The notes below the pieces were generated by a model. That model was not told the origin of the DNA. It ran no database searches and saw nothing but the letters and a program-made list of their open reading frames with translations. From NCBI GenBank assembly GCA_945952225.1, contig CAMFHP010000063.1:1-48095 (forward strand): a stretch of 48,095 bases of DNA, in the 5' to 3' direction. Shown piece by piece: positions 10,249 through 19,579 of this stretch. The position numbers and the translations under genes are program-made. This DNA is from an uncultured Myxococcaceae bacterium (GTDB taxonomy: Bacteria; Myxococcota_A; Polyangia; Polyangiales; Ga0077539). The stretch's first letter is position 1. Every line of letters starts with the position of its first letter.

Positions 10249-11712
10249 GTGCGAACCGTCACCGCCGCGCTCCCCGCGCTCGTTCTCGTCTCGGCCTGCG
10301 CCCACACGCTCCGCATTCCGCAGCCCGCACCCGGAGGCCCCGGCGACGCGCTCCCGCCGCTGCCGCCCGCGGTGATCGCCGTGCCGCTCACCGCCGACGT
10401 GCGCACGACGCTCCAGGGCCTCGACGCCGAGGTTCCCCGCGAGGTCGGCACCGACGGCGCGTTCCGCCCGATCGGACCGCTCCCCGTGTCCGTGCGCTAC
10501 CGCGTGACGAGGGCGCCCTTTCGCTTCGAAGCGCGCGACGGCGTGCTGCGCGCCGAGACCGTGCTCCAGCTCTCCGCCGAGGCCTGCGCGAGCAATCCGC
10601 TGGGCGTGCCCCTGCCGCTGATCGGCAACGTGTGTCAGCCCATCGCGAGCTGCGGCGTCGGCGAAGCGCCGCGTCGCATCGTCGTGGCCACGCAGACCCG
10701 CGTGCGTCTCGACCCCTCGTGGCGCGTGATCGCCGAGACCGTGCCCGAGGCCCCGCGCGTGATCGACCGCTGCGAGCTCACGCCCTTTCGCGTTGACGTG
10801 TCGGGCTTCGTCTCGAACGTCGTGTTGCAGGAGGTCGCGCGCGCCACCGCACAGCTCGATCAGCGCATCGCCGAACGTGGCGACCTGCGACCGCTCGGCG
10901 AGCGCGTGTGGGCGGGCCTGCAAGCGTCGGTGCCTCTCGCCGATGGGTTCTCGCTCACGCTCTCGCCCGAGGCCGTGCTCGCGGCGCCCCTCACGCTCGA
11001 CGAGACGACGGTGCGCACGCAGGTGGGCGTCGTCGCGCGCCCCGCGGTGGTCGCAGGAGGCGCGCGCATGAACGCTCCGACGCCGCTGCCGATGCTCACG
11101 GAGGCGCAGGTGGGCGGTGACGGATTCGCGCTCACGCTCGACGCGGCGGTGGGCTTCGAAGAGGTCACGCGCATCGCGTCGCAGGAGTTCGTGGGCCGCA
11201 CGCTCGACCTCGACGGACACCGCGTGGAGGTGCGCTCGCTCCGCGCGTCGGGCTATGGGCGCGCGCTGCTCTTCGAAGTGGGCGTGCGCTTCGCCGATGG
11301 GGTGTTCGAAGGGCAGCAGGGCACGGTGCACCTCGTGGGCGTTCCCGCGTACGACGCCGCGCGCGGCGAGCTCGTGGTGCGCGACGTGGACTACACCCTC
11401 GAATCGCAGAGCGCGCTCGTCGAGGTGGGCGAGTGGTTCCTCCGCGGAGGGCTGCGCGATGCGATTGCGGCGCACGCGCGCATTCCGTTGGGAGAGCGTG
11501 TGGCGAGGCTCCGTACGGGCGCGCAGCAGGCCCTGACGCGCACGCTCGCGCAGGGCACGCGCATGGAGGGTTCGCTCGGTGCGGTGACGCCCATCGGGGC
11601 CTTCGTGACGGGCGGTGGCGTGACCGTGCGTGTGCGCGTCGAGGGCACCGCCCGCGTGGTGCAGGACGCCGACGCGCTCGGGCTCACGGGCGCGCGCCGC
11701 GCGAACGAGTGA
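10249..11712 (+). CDS. DUF4403-family lipoprotein
   Basis: A 487-residue protein with a lipoprotein signal (LVSAC, C17). Its C-terminal text, VRDVDYTLESQSALVEVGEWFL followed by a helix and a plus-charged LGERVARLRTGAQQAL, is characteristic of DUF4403. These are proteins of unknown function with repeated long beta-strand/helix units that may form a lipid-binding tube-like fold. The short gap after the HD gene has no Shine-Dalgarno sequence. The GTG at 10249 is chosen because the signal peptide starts there. Confidence 0.75.
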   Translation: MRTVTAALPALVLVSACAHTLRIPQPAPGGPGDALPPLPPAVIAVPLTADVRTTLQGLDAEVPREVGTDGAFRPIGPLPVSVRYRVTRAPFRFEARDGVLRAETVLQLSAEACASNPLGVPLPLIGNVCQPIASCGVGEAPRRIVVATQTRVRLDPSWRVIAETVPEAPRVIDRCELTPFRVDVSGFVSNVVLQEVARATAQLDQRIAERGDLRPLGERVWAGLQASVPLADGFSLTLSPEAVLAAPLTLDETTVRTQVGVVARPAVVAGGARMNAPTPLPMLTEAQVGGDGFALTLDAAVGFEEVTRIASQEFVGRTLDLDGHRVEVRSLRASGYGRALLFEVGVRFADGVFEGQQGTVHLVGVPAYDAARGELVVRDVDYTLESQSALVEVGEWFLRGGLRDAIAAHARIPLGERVARLRTGAQQALTRTLAQGTRMEGSLGAVTPIGAFVTGGGVTVRVRVEGTARVVQDADALGLTGARRANE

Positions 11713-11749
11713 CGGCGGGCGCGGAGTCGCTTACGGTCCGCGGCCACGC

Positions 11750-12943
11750 ATGAGCGACCCCCTCCCGCACCTCGACTACGAAGCCTTCGCGCGCGACCTC
11801 GATGCGTTGCGTGCGGAAGAACTCCAGCGCCTCGGCCCCGACGACATCGCCCACGTGCAGCGCATGGAGCGCTGGGGTCGCACCTGCGCGGCCCTCGGGT
11901 ACGCCACCGCGTGGATCGCCCCCAACGTGGTCTCCGCCGCGCTCATCTCGCTGGGCGCCACCGCGCGGTGGACCATCGTCACGCACCACGCTTCGCACGG
12001 CGGCTTCGACAAGGTGCCCGACGCGCCCGCGCGCTTCACGAGCCGTGTGTTCGCGAAGGGCCGTCGTCGCCTCGTCGACTGGTTCGACTGGATGCACCCC
12101 GACGCGTGGCACTACGAGCACAACGTGCTGCACCACTATCACACCAACGAGGGCCTCGATCCCGACCTCGTGGAGCAGAACTTCGCCGCGCTCCACACCG
12201 ACCGCACGCCCGTCGCGCTCCGCTACGCCGCCGCGGCCTTCTACGCCCTCACGTGGAAGTTCACCTACTACGCCCCGAACACCTGGCAGGTGCTCCAGCG
12301 CGCGCAGCGGGCCCGCGCCGAGGGGCGTCCCGTGTCCGTCGATGGCATCGCGAACCCCGATCCCCTCCTCGGCGCCTACGACCTCCGCACGCCCGAGGGA
12401 CGAGGCTTCTGGCGCGCGTGTCTGCTCCCCTACGGCCTCGGTCGCTTCGTCGTCGCGCCGGCCCTCTACGCGCCGCTCGGTCCGTGGGCGGTGTTCAGCG
12501 TGTGGGCCAACTCGGTGATGGCCGAGGCGATGCACAACCTCCACGCCTTCGCGATCATCGTGCCCAACCACGCGGGCGGCGACATGCACCGTTTCGAGCG
12601 CGGCGTGAGCGACCGCGCGGAGTTCTACGTGCGCCAGGTGCTCGGCTCCGTGAACTTCAACACGGGTGGCGACGTGCGCGATTTTCTCCACGGATTTCTC
12701 AACTACCAGATCGAGCACCACCTCTGGCCCGACCTGCCGCCGAGCGCGTACCAGCGCCTGCAACCGAAGGTGAAGGCCGTGTGTGAGAAGCACGGCGTTC
12801 CCTACGTGCAGGAGCCGCTGCTCACCCGTGTGCGCAAGACGCTCGATGTGATCGTGGGGCGCGCTGCGATGCTCCGCAGCGAGACGCGGTCGAAGTCCGC
12901 GCGAAGGGCCGCCCGACGCGCGACCGACGCCGCGCCGAACTGA
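11750..12943 (+). CDS. Membrane fatty-acid desaturase
   Basis: A 397-residue protein with the three histidine boxes of acyl-lipid desaturases. These are THHASHGG (H79, H80, H83), WHYEHNVLHH (H121, H124, H128, H129) and QIEHH (H323, H324), with an additional MHNLH (H262, H265). Hydrophobic stretches lie between them. The diiron site should oxidise a fatty acyl chain in a membrane lipid using O2 and an electron donor. Position specificity cannot be read from the sequence; QxxHH in the third box resembles front-end desaturases, but no cytochrome b5 domain is fused. The C-terminus is Arg/Ala-rich. Confidence 0.9.
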   Translation: MSDPLPHLDYEAFARDLDALRAEELQRLGPDDIAHVQRMERWGRTCAALGYATAWIAPNVVSAALISLGATARWTIVTHHASHGGFDKVPDAPARFTSRVFAKGRRRLVDWFDWMHPDAWHYEHNVLHHYHTNEGLDPDLVEQNFAALHTDRTPVALRYAAAAFYALTWKFTYYAPNTWQVLQRAQRARAEGRPVSVDGIANPDPLLGAYDLRTPEGRGFWRACLLPYGLGRFVVAPALYAPLGPWAVFSVWANSVMAEAMHNLHAFAIIVPNHAGGDMHRFERGVSDRAEFYVRQVLGSVNFNTGGDVRDFLHGFLNYQIEHHLWPDLPPSAYQRLQPKVKAVCEKHGVPYVQEPLLTRVRKTLDVIVGRAAMLRSETRSKSARRAARRATDAAPN

Positions 12944-12959
12944 CCCTCCGCGTCGACGT

Positions 12960-14381
12960 TCAGGGCAGGTTCGAGGTGGCGACGGGGCCTTCGCGGTTCG
13001 TGGTGTTCCCGTCGCCGATCTGGCCGTAGTAGCCCGCGCCCCAGCAGCGCACGGTGCCGTCGTTGAGCAGCGCGCACGAGTGGTAGTTGCCCACGGCCAC
13101 GGCGCTCGTCGCGGGGATCGAGACGTCTCCGAAGCGCCGCGTGCACGCGATCGACTCGACGCCGAGCGAGCATCGGTCGGTGCCGAGCGCGCCGGTGCCG
13201 AGCTGGTACTCGTCGTTGCGTCCCGCGCAGCGAACGCCGCCCGCGGTGAGGGCCGCGCAGGTGTGGTAGCGGCCCGTCGCGAGGTGGCGCACGCCCGTGA
13301 GCTCGGGCACCGCCGCGGGCGCGTTCGCGCACTGGAACGTGTCGCTCGATCCCACCTGGCAGTTCGTCGTCGTCGCGCCGCCGAGCTGTCCGACGCCCGC
13401 CCAGCCCCAGCAGCGCACGGTGCCGTCCATGAGCAGCGCGCACGTGTGCGATCCGCCTGCGGCCACCTGCGTGACGTTGCTGAGCCCCGTGACCGCCGTG
13501 GGCGCGATGCGCGGCGCGTCCTGCGACTCGACCATGCCGTTGCCGATCTGGCCCGAGTCGTTGAGCCCCCAGCAGCGCACGGAGCCGTCCATCAGCAGCG
13601 CGCAGGTGTGGTTGCGCCCCGCGGTGATCTGCCGGACGTTGCTGAGCCCCTCGACGGCGCGCGGTCGACGCTGGCATCCCACGTCGAAGCCGTCGCCCGG
13701 ATCGCACGTGGTCTCCGAGCGATCGGGCGCGAGGCCCACCTGGCCGAACTTGTTGTTGCCCCAGCAGCGCACGGTGCCGTCGGTGAGCAGCGCGCACACG
13801 TGAAACGCGCCGTAGGCCACCTGGCGCACCGCGGGGAGATCCACGCGCGCGGGCGTCGGATGCGGGCTCGTGTCGTGCGTGCCCTGACCGAGCTCGCCCA
13901 CGTCGTTGACACCCCAGCACCACACGGAGCCGTCGGTCTTGAGCGCGCAGGTTCCGCCGTTGCCCACGGCCACGGAGGCCACGTTCGTGAGCGAGGGAAC
14001 GTCGCGCGGCGTGTGCTCGCACGGGAGCGTCTGCGCGGGCGACGAGTCGGGCACGCGGCACCGCTGGCGGCTCTCGGCGGGCGACACGCCGAGCTGTCCG
14101 TTGTCGTTGACGCCCCAGCACCGTACGGCGCCGGTGGAGAGCGCCGCACACGAGTGCGCGAACGATCCGCCCTCGATCTGCGTGACGCGCGGCGCGCCCG
14201 CGTCGGTGCCGACGTCTCCGCCGACGTCTCCGCCGCTGTCGACGCTCGCATCGGTCACATCGGCGCTCGCGTCGGCGGGCGGCACGTCGGTGGTGGGCAT
14301 CGTCGTCGCCGGGTTCGAAGACCCGCACGCGGCGAGAACGAACACCGGAACCATCAGGGCCAGTCGTGAAGCGCTACGCAT
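12960..14381 (-). CDS. RCC1-repeat lipoprotein
   Basis: A 473-residue lipoprotein (VLAAC, C19) with an Asp/Ala/Val-rich linker to about residue 65. Seven RCC1-type propeller repeats follow, each with a core like HTCALLMDGSVRCWGxNxxGQLG. Every repeat carries two cysteines, so the blades may be disulfide-locked, as expected outside the cytoplasm. The start is placed at the Met directly before the signal sequence, since an upstream in-frame Met would break the signal peptide. Likely a surface-displayed seven-bladed beta-propeller; ligand unknown. Confidence 0.85.
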   Translation of the reverse strand: MRSASRLALMVPVFVLAACGSSNPATTMPTTDVPPADASADVTDASVDSGGDVGGDVGTDAGAPRVTQIEGGSFAHSCAALSTGAVRCWGVNDNGQLGVSPAESRQRCRVPDSSPAQTLPCEHTPRDVPSLTNVASVAVGNGGTCALKTDGSVWCWGVNDVGELGQGTHDTSPHPTPARVDLPAVRQVAYGAFHVCALLTDGTVRCWGNNKFGQVGLAPDRSETTCDPGDGFDVGCQRRPRAVEGLSNVRQITAGRNHTCALLMDGSVRCWGLNDSGQIGNGMVESQDAPRIAPTAVTGLSNVTQVAAGGSHTCALLMDGTVRCWGWAGVGQLGGATTTNCQVGSSDTFQCANAPAAVPELTGVRHLATGRYHTCAALTAGGVRCAGRNDEYQLGTGALGTDRCSLGVESIACTRRFGDVSIPATSAVAVGNYHSCALLNDGTVRCWGAGYYGQIGDGNTTNREGPVATSNLP

Positions 14382-14427
14382 GGAACGCGTAGGTTCTCGA
14401 AACGCCGCGCGCGGCGCAAGCACACGC

Positions 14428-16041
14428 TCAGGGCAGCGTCGGGCCGTCTTTGGGGCGCGCGCTCCGGCGGCGTCGGTGCGGGCGATCGTCGGCGGGCTCG
14501 TCGTCGTCGGGCGCAGCGGGCGCGGGGCTCACCGCGGGCGCGGTCGGCGCGACGGGTGCGGGCGAGGGTGCCACAATGGGGGCCGCGGGCGCGGGGATTG
14601 TGGACGGCGGCGCAACAATGGGCGCCGCGGCCGGACGCGCGACGACGGCCTGCACCGCGGGCACCGTCGACGCGGGGCGCGCCGCGTGGAGCGCGTCGAG
14701 CGTGAGCAGCGTGAGGGCCACGGCGCCGACGGCCATGACCGTCGCGAGCACGACCCAGAGCGTGCGGCGGGAGCGCGGCGGCGCGGCCATCGTGGGGGGC
14801 GCGGGCGGAGGCTGCGGCGCGACGTACATCGGCGCGGGCGGCGCGTAGGGCGTCGGCGCGACCCACGCGGGCGCGGGCACGGGCGGGTGCATCGGCGCGG
14901 CCATCGTCGAGAGGCGCTCGCGCGGCGGAACGCTCACGGGCGCAGGGGCGTCGGGCGTGACCGAGATGCGCGGGATCGTGGGGGCGTCGTGCGTGCGCGG
15001 CGCGTCGGGCTCCGAGGGCACGAGCGACGCGCGGAGGGCCGCGACGAGGTCGCGCGTCGAGGGCGGGATCACCGAGGTCACCGAGTCGGCGTCTTCGTCG
15101 GCGGCGTCGGCGGAGGTCTCGGCGTCGATCCACGCGGCGTAGTCTTCGCGCCAGAGGGTGCGCACGTGGTCCGAGGCGAAGGGCAGGAGCTTCGCGCCGA
15201 GCTCGCGCACCGAGGCGAAGCGGTCGCCGGGCTCGCGGGCCATCGCGCGGAGGATCACCGCGTCGAGCGCGGAGGGCACGTCGGGACGCAACGACGAGGG
15301 CGCTGGGACCTTCGCCTCGGCGATCTTGAAGAGCAGCGCGTAGAGCGTGTCGGCGTCGAAGCAACGGCGGCCGACGAGGCACTCCCACAAGATCGCGCCC
15401 ACGGTGAACTGGTCGCTCCGCACGTCGATGGCCTTCGACTGCTCGGCCTGCTCGGGCGACATGTACGACGGGCTGCCGACCATCGCGTGGGCGCGGGTCA
15501 TGTCGCCGCCGACGATGCCCGTGAGGTCTTTGATCACGCCGAAATCGAGGATCTTCGGCTCGACGACGCCGGGGCGCTTCGTGGCGAGAAAGATGTTCCC
15601 GGGCTTGAGGTCGCGATGCACGATGCCCTGGTCGTGCACGGCGCCGAGGGCCGACATGAGGGGCACGAAGAGGTCGGCGAGCTCGCGCACCGCGAGGGTC
15701 TTCTCGCGCGCGAGCCGGTCATGGAGCGTCTCGCCTTCGAGGAGCTCCATGGTCATGTAGTAGTGGCCCTCGTACTCGCCGACGTCGAAGACCTGGAGCA
15801 CGTTGGGGTGCTCGATGGCGCCCGCGATCATCGCCTCGCGTTCGAAGCGCAGCAGGTCGTCGTCGTTCGTCGCGAGCGAGCGGTGCAACACCTTGAGCGC
15901 CATGCGCTTCGCGACGGAGCCCTTCACCACCTCGTAGACCGCGCCCGAGGCGCCATCGCCGAGCCGCCGCACGATGCGGTGGTCTCCCACCATCGTGCCC
16001 GGCGTCAGCTCGCCCTCGATGCCCTCGCTCATGCGAAACAT
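14428..16041 (-). CDS. Membrane-anchored Ser/Thr protein kinase
   Basis: A 537-residue Hanks-type kinase. The glycine-rich loop is LGDGASGAV (28-35), with Lys50 (MALKVL), the helix-C Glu near 69, catalytic Asp144 in VHRDLKPGNI, Asp166 in DFG, and SPSYMSPEQ. All key residues are present. A long Pro/Ala-rich linker (about 340-425) leads to a membrane helix (about 428-449) and a Pro/Ala/Val external tail ending in a basic RPHRRRRSARPK patch. Unlike the kinase at 5725 it has no coupled partner; the nearest genes encode an RCC1 lipoprotein and a beta-helix protein. Confidence 0.92.
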   Translation of the reverse strand: MFRMSEGIEGELTPGTMVGDHRIVRRLGDGASGAVYEVVKGSVAKRMALKVLHRSLATNDDDLLRFEREAMIAGAIEHPNVLQVFDVGEYEGHYYMTMELLEGETLHDRLAREKTLAVRELADLFVPLMSALGAVHDQGIVHRDLKPGNIFLATKRPGVVEPKILDFGVIKDLTGIVGGDMTRAHAMVGSPSYMSPEQAEQSKAIDVRSDQFTVGAILWECLVGRRCFDADTLYALLFKIAEAKVPAPSSLRPDVPSALDAVILRAMAREPGDRFASVRELGAKLLPFASDHVRTLWREDYAAWIDAETSADAADEDADSVTSVIPPSTRDLVAALRASLVPSEPDAPRTHDAPTIPRISVTPDAPAPVSVPPRERLSTMAAPMHPPVPAPAWVAPTPYAPPAPMYVAPQPPPAPPTMAAPPRSRRTLWVVLATVMAVGAVALTLLTLDALHAARPASTVPAVQAVVARPAAAPIVAPPSTIPAPAAPIVAPSPAPVAPTAPAVSPAPAAPDDDEPADDRPHRRRRSARPKDGPTLP

Positions 16042-16091
16042 CGTCGCATCGCGCTGCGCGCAAGGTCAACGCAGCAGCATCGCGGTGGCCC

Positions 16092-17231
16092 TCACGGCAC
16101 GAGGAACGAGGCCGAGAACTCCGACGTCTCCGAGGGCGCCGCGACGAGGGTGGCCGTGGCCGTCACGAAGGTGCCCGGGACGAGCGGGTACGCGGGCGAC
16201 GCGAAGGCCGCCAGGCCGAGGGGCTTCGCGATCACGATGGAGCCCAGGTGCGTGTGTCCGAGCGGCCCCGCGTAGGGCGTGGTGAAGTACTCGATGCGGT
16301 ACGTGCCCGCAGGGCCATCGAGCGTGGCCTGGATGACGCCGCCGCCCACCGCGGTGATCACGGGAAAGTTCTGTCCGCTGTTGGCCATGGGCGCTACGTC
16401 GGCGTCGCCCGCGTCGTTGGGCGTCACGCCCGCGGCCGCGATGTCGATGCCGAGGGGCCCGAAGGCCACGTTCGCGGAGATGAAGTTGCGCGTGATCTCG
16501 GTGCCCGCCTGCGAGAGCACGCGAACGCCCGCGCCGCCATTGTTGATCACACCGCCGGTCGCGCCGAGGCCGATGAAGTTGTTGCGGATGAGGTTCGCCT
16601 GCGCGCCCGGCGTCGCCGGATCGACGAGCACCCCCGCGAGCGTGTTGCCCGAGATCACGTTGCGCTGCGCGTCGACGGCGCCGCCGATGCGCGTGTTCGT
16701 CGCCGTCGTGTGCACGCCGTTGCCCGCGTTCGCGAGGGGCGCGGTGCCCGCCACGGTGGTGCCGAGGAGGTTGCACTCCAGCGCGACGTTGGGCGCGGTG
16801 ATGAGCACGCCGTCGCCGTTGAAGTTCTGGATCACCAGTCCGCGCAGCAGGCTGCCCGACGAGCCCGCGGCGAAGGAGATGCCCGCCGTCGCACCCGCGA
16901 AGGCGCCGTTGAGCGCCACCTGGAGCGCCGCGGGGGCGCCCGCCGCGAAGCACGCGCTGCCCGCCTGCGTCGACGCGTCGAGGAGCACCGTGTCGGTGAT
17001 CGCCGGGAGCGGCGTGAGCGGCGAGATCACGAAGGGACCGATGCCGGGGATCGCGAAGCTGATGGTGTCGGCACCGGGCGTGGCGTTGGCGTTCGCGATG
17101 GCCGCGCGCAGCGAGCCCGGTCCCGCGTCGGCGGTGTTGAGCACCGCGAAGACGGCGGCGTGCGAGGTGGCCGCGGCGGCGGTGAGCGCGAGCGTGAGCG
17201 TGGTGCGGAGCAGTGCGGATCGCGTGGACAT
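16092..17231 (-). CDS. Secreted right-handed parallel beta-helix protein
   Basis: A 379-residue protein with a cleavable signal peptide (cleavage near SHA/AVF). The start FAVLNTADAGPGSLRAAI is typical of secreted beta-helix proteins. Asn/Gly-rich ladders follow, such as NGVHTTATNTRIGG, RNVISGNTLAGVLV and RNNFIGLGATGGVINN. A C-terminal beta-domain (IEYFTTPYAGPLG) resembles modules in secreted myxobacterial and planctomycetal proteins. No clear polysaccharide-lyase residues could be assigned, so enzyme activity is not claimed. Confidence 0.8.
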   Translation of the reverse strand: MSTRSALLRTTLTLALTAAAATSHAAVFAVLNTADAGPGSLRAAIANANATPGADTISFAIPGIGPFVISPLTPLPAITDTVLLDASTQAGSACFAAGAPAALQVALNGAFAGATAGISFAAGSSGSLLRGLVIQNFNGDGVLITAPNVALECNLLGTTVAGTAPLANAGNGVHTTATNTRIGGAVDAQRNVISGNTLAGVLVDPATPGAQANLIRNNFIGLGATGGVINNGGAGVRVLSQAGTEITRNFISANVAFGPLGIDIAAAGVTPNDAGDADVAPMANSGQNFPVITAVGGGVIQATLDGPAGTYRIEYFTTPYAGPLGHTHLGSIVIAKPLGLAAFASPAYPLVPGTFVTATATLVAAPSETSEFSASFLVP

Positions 17232-17398
17232 GGACGTTCCCTCCTCGGGGCCCGATGGGTGGGCCGAGGGGCGTCACTTCAACGCGCGTACCGGGCTGAA
17301 AAATAGAGGGATCGAGAGAAGCGAGGCGACGTTGCGCCGGGGGCGCGCTGCGCAACTGCGCCGAGTCCGCGCAGCGCGTCCGGTGCCGCGGTGACCGC

Positions 17399-19480
17399 TC
17401 AGCGGCAGGCGCCCATCTGGCAGCGCGTGCCCGTCGGGCAGGTGCGTCCGCAGGCGCCGCAGTTCGCGGGGTCGTTCTGGAGCGTGGAGCACACCGTTCC
17501 GCAGCGGGTCGAGCCCGTGGGGCAGGTGCACACGCCGAGCACGCAGCTCGATCCGCCCGAGCACACGTTGCCGCAGCGGCCGCAGTTGTTGTTCGCCGTG
17601 GCGACGTTCACGCACGCGCCGTTGCAGTTCGTGAAGCCCGGGTTGCAGGTGCACGCGCCCGCGGCGCAGAAGGTTCCGCCGAAGCACGCGCGCCCGCAGG
17701 CGCCGCAGTTCGCGCTGTCGAGCTGCGTGTTCGTGCACGTTCCGTCGCACTGCTGCGTGCCCGTGGGGCAGGCGGGGGTGCAGGTGCCGAGCACGCAGAC
17801 CTGACCCGACCCGCAGGCGCGTCCGCAGGCGCCGCAGTTCGCGGGGTCATCGAGCAGGTTGGCGCATCCCGTGGCGCAGGGCGTACGGCCCGCCGTGCAC
17901 GCGCAGAGTCCTGCCACGCACGACTGTCCGGGCAGGCACGCGCGCCCGCAGGCGCCGCAGTTCGAAGCGTTCGTGGTGAGGTTCACGCACGTACCGCTGC
18001 ACGTCGTCGGCGTCGCGCCGCCGCACGCGCACGTGCCACGGAAGCACGTCTGGCCCGACCCGCAGGTGACCCCGCAGGCGCCGCAGTTCGTCGCGTCGTT
18101 CTGCGTGTTCACGCAGCGCCCGGAGCAGTTCGTCTGCCCCATGAGGCAGCTCGTGAGGCAGCGACCGAAGGTGCACACCTGGCCCGCGGCGCAGGCGTTT
18201 CCACACGCGCCGCAGTTCGTCGGGCTGTTCTGCAGCGTCACGCACACGCCGCCGCAATTCACCTGGCCCGCGGGGCACACGCAGAGGCCCGCGCGGCACA
18301 CGGTTCCGCCGGTGCAGGCCACGCCGCACGCGCCGCAGTTCGCGCTGTCGGTCGCCACGCTCGTGCACGACGATCCGCAGCGGTCGGTGCCCGCGGGACA
18401 CGACGTCTGGCACGTTCCCGCCGAGCACACCTGGCCCGCGGCGCACGCGCGCCCGCAGGCGCCGCAGTTGTCCGCGCGGTTCGTCGTGTCGACGCACACG
18501 CCACCGCAGAGCGACTGGCCCGCGGGACACACGCACGCACCCGCCGAGCACGTCTGGCCCGCGCCGCACGCCACGCCGCACGCGCCGCAGTTCGTCGCGC
18601 TCGAACGCAGGTCGACACACGCCGTTCCGCACGCGGTCTGCCCCGCCGCGCAGCTCAGTCGACACACGCCCGCGGAGCACACCTGACCCGCACCGCACCG
18701 CACCCCGCACGCGCCGCAGTTCGTCGCGCTGCTCCGCGGATCGACGCACGCGCCGCCGCACGCGAGGAGCCCGTCGGGGCACACGCACGCGCCGCCCGAA
18801 CACACGAAGCCCGCGCCGCAGGCCGTTCCGCACGCGCCGCAGTTCGCGGCGTTGCTGCGCACGTCGACGCAGGCCGTTCCGCACGCGGTGAGTCCGCCGG
18901 TGCACGAGGTCACGCACACGCCCGACGAGCACACCTGGCCCGCCGCACACGCGCGCCCGCAGGCCCCGCAGTTCGCCACGTTCGACTGCGTGTCGACACA
19001 CACGCCGCCGCAGAGCACGGGCGTCGAGGCGGCGCAGCCCATGTCGACGGGAACGTCCATCGTGACGGGCACGTCGGGGGTGACGGGCACATCCATCGTC
19101 GTCGGCACGTCGGTGGTCGTGGGGACGTCCGTCGTGACGGGCACGTCGGTGGTCGTGGGAACGTCCATCGTGACGGGCACGTCGGTGGTCGTGGGGACGT
19201 CGGTGGTCGTGGGGACGTCGGTGGTCGTGGGCACGTCAGCGGTGACCGGCCCATCGCCCGTGACCGGCGCATCGGTGGTCGTGGGGACGTCGGTGGTCGT
19301 GGGCACGTCGTCGGTGACGGGGCCATCGGTCGTCGCGGGCACGTCGTCGGTGACGGGCACGTCGTTGGTGACGGGCACGTCGGTGTTCGAGGCGTCGGGC
19401 AGCGTGAGCTCGCTCGATCCACAGCCCGCAGCGAACAGGGCCGCTGCGAGCAGTCGCAGCCAGGTAGGCGAAGTCTTCAT
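17399..19480 (-). CDS. Lipoprotein with 13 Stig1-like Cys repeats and hexapeptide-repeat linker
   Basis: A 693-residue lipoprotein (FAAGC, C20). Residues 34-147 form a linker of 19 hexapeptides of the type DVPTTT/DVPVTM. From about residue 150 to the end there are 13 modules of about 41 residues with the core NCGACGxxCxxGQxC. All Cys positions are conserved in nearly every unit, giving an extremely Cys-rich extracellular rod. GAGGAG precedes the ATG at 19480 and decides against the upstream in-frame Met. No catalytic domain; a structural or adhesive surface role is inference. Confidence 0.85.
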   Translation of the reverse strand: MKTSPTWLRLLAAALFAAGCGSSELTLPDASNTDVPVTNDVPVTDDVPATTDGPVTDDVPTTTDVPTTTDAPVTGDGPVTADVPTTTDVPTTTDVPTTTDVPVTMDVPTTTDVPVTTDVPTTTDVPTTMDVPVTPDVPVTMDVPVDMGCAASTPVLCGGVCVDTQSNVANCGACGRACAAGQVCSSGVCVTSCTGGLTACGTACVDVRSNAANCGACGTACGAGFVCSGGACVCPDGLLACGGACVDPRSSATNCGACGVRCGAGQVCSAGVCRLSCAAGQTACGTACVDLRSSATNCGACGVACGAGQTCSAGACVCPAGQSLCGGVCVDTTNRADNCGACGRACAAGQVCSAGTCQTSCPAGTDRCGSSCTSVATDSANCGACGVACTGGTVCRAGLCVCPAGQVNCGGVCVTLQNSPTNCGACGNACAAGQVCTFGRCLTSCLMGQTNCSGRCVNTQNDATNCGACGVTCGSGQTCFRGTCACGGATPTTCSGTCVNLTTNASNCGACGRACLPGQSCVAGLCACTAGRTPCATGCANLLDDPANCGACGRACGSGQVCVLGTCTPACPTGTQQCDGTCTNTQLDSANCGACGRACFGGTFCAAGACTCNPGFTNCNGACVNVATANNNCGRCGNVCSGGSSCVLGVCTCPTGSTRCGTVCSTLQNDPANCGACGRTCPTGTRCQMGACR
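19040..19381. repeat. 18-bp in-frame tandem repeat (19 units) in lipoprotein linker
   Basis: Nineteen consecutive 18-bp units, each encoding one DVPxTx hexapeptide. Many units are nearly identical in DNA (GTCGGTGGTCGTGGGGAC-like on the plus strand). Because units are multiples of three, copy-number change would lengthen or shorten the linker without frameshift. Confidence 0.9.
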
Positions 19481-19579
19481 GGGAGGCTCCTCAATGGCCT
19501 GAATGGGCGTCGCACCCATGGGGCCTTCACGCGAAGCGTCGCATGCAGCGCAAGATCCCGCGAAGAATGCGGTGGAGGC

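Noticed and set aside
14311-14325. GGGTTCGAAGACCCG, resembling a tRNA T-arm
   Set aside because: It lies within the N-terminal coding part of the RCC1 lipoprotein, and no acceptor, D or anticodon arms surround it.
19040-19381. CRISPR-like array
   Set aside because: The 18-bp units are contiguous without spacers and are translated in frame as hexapeptides.
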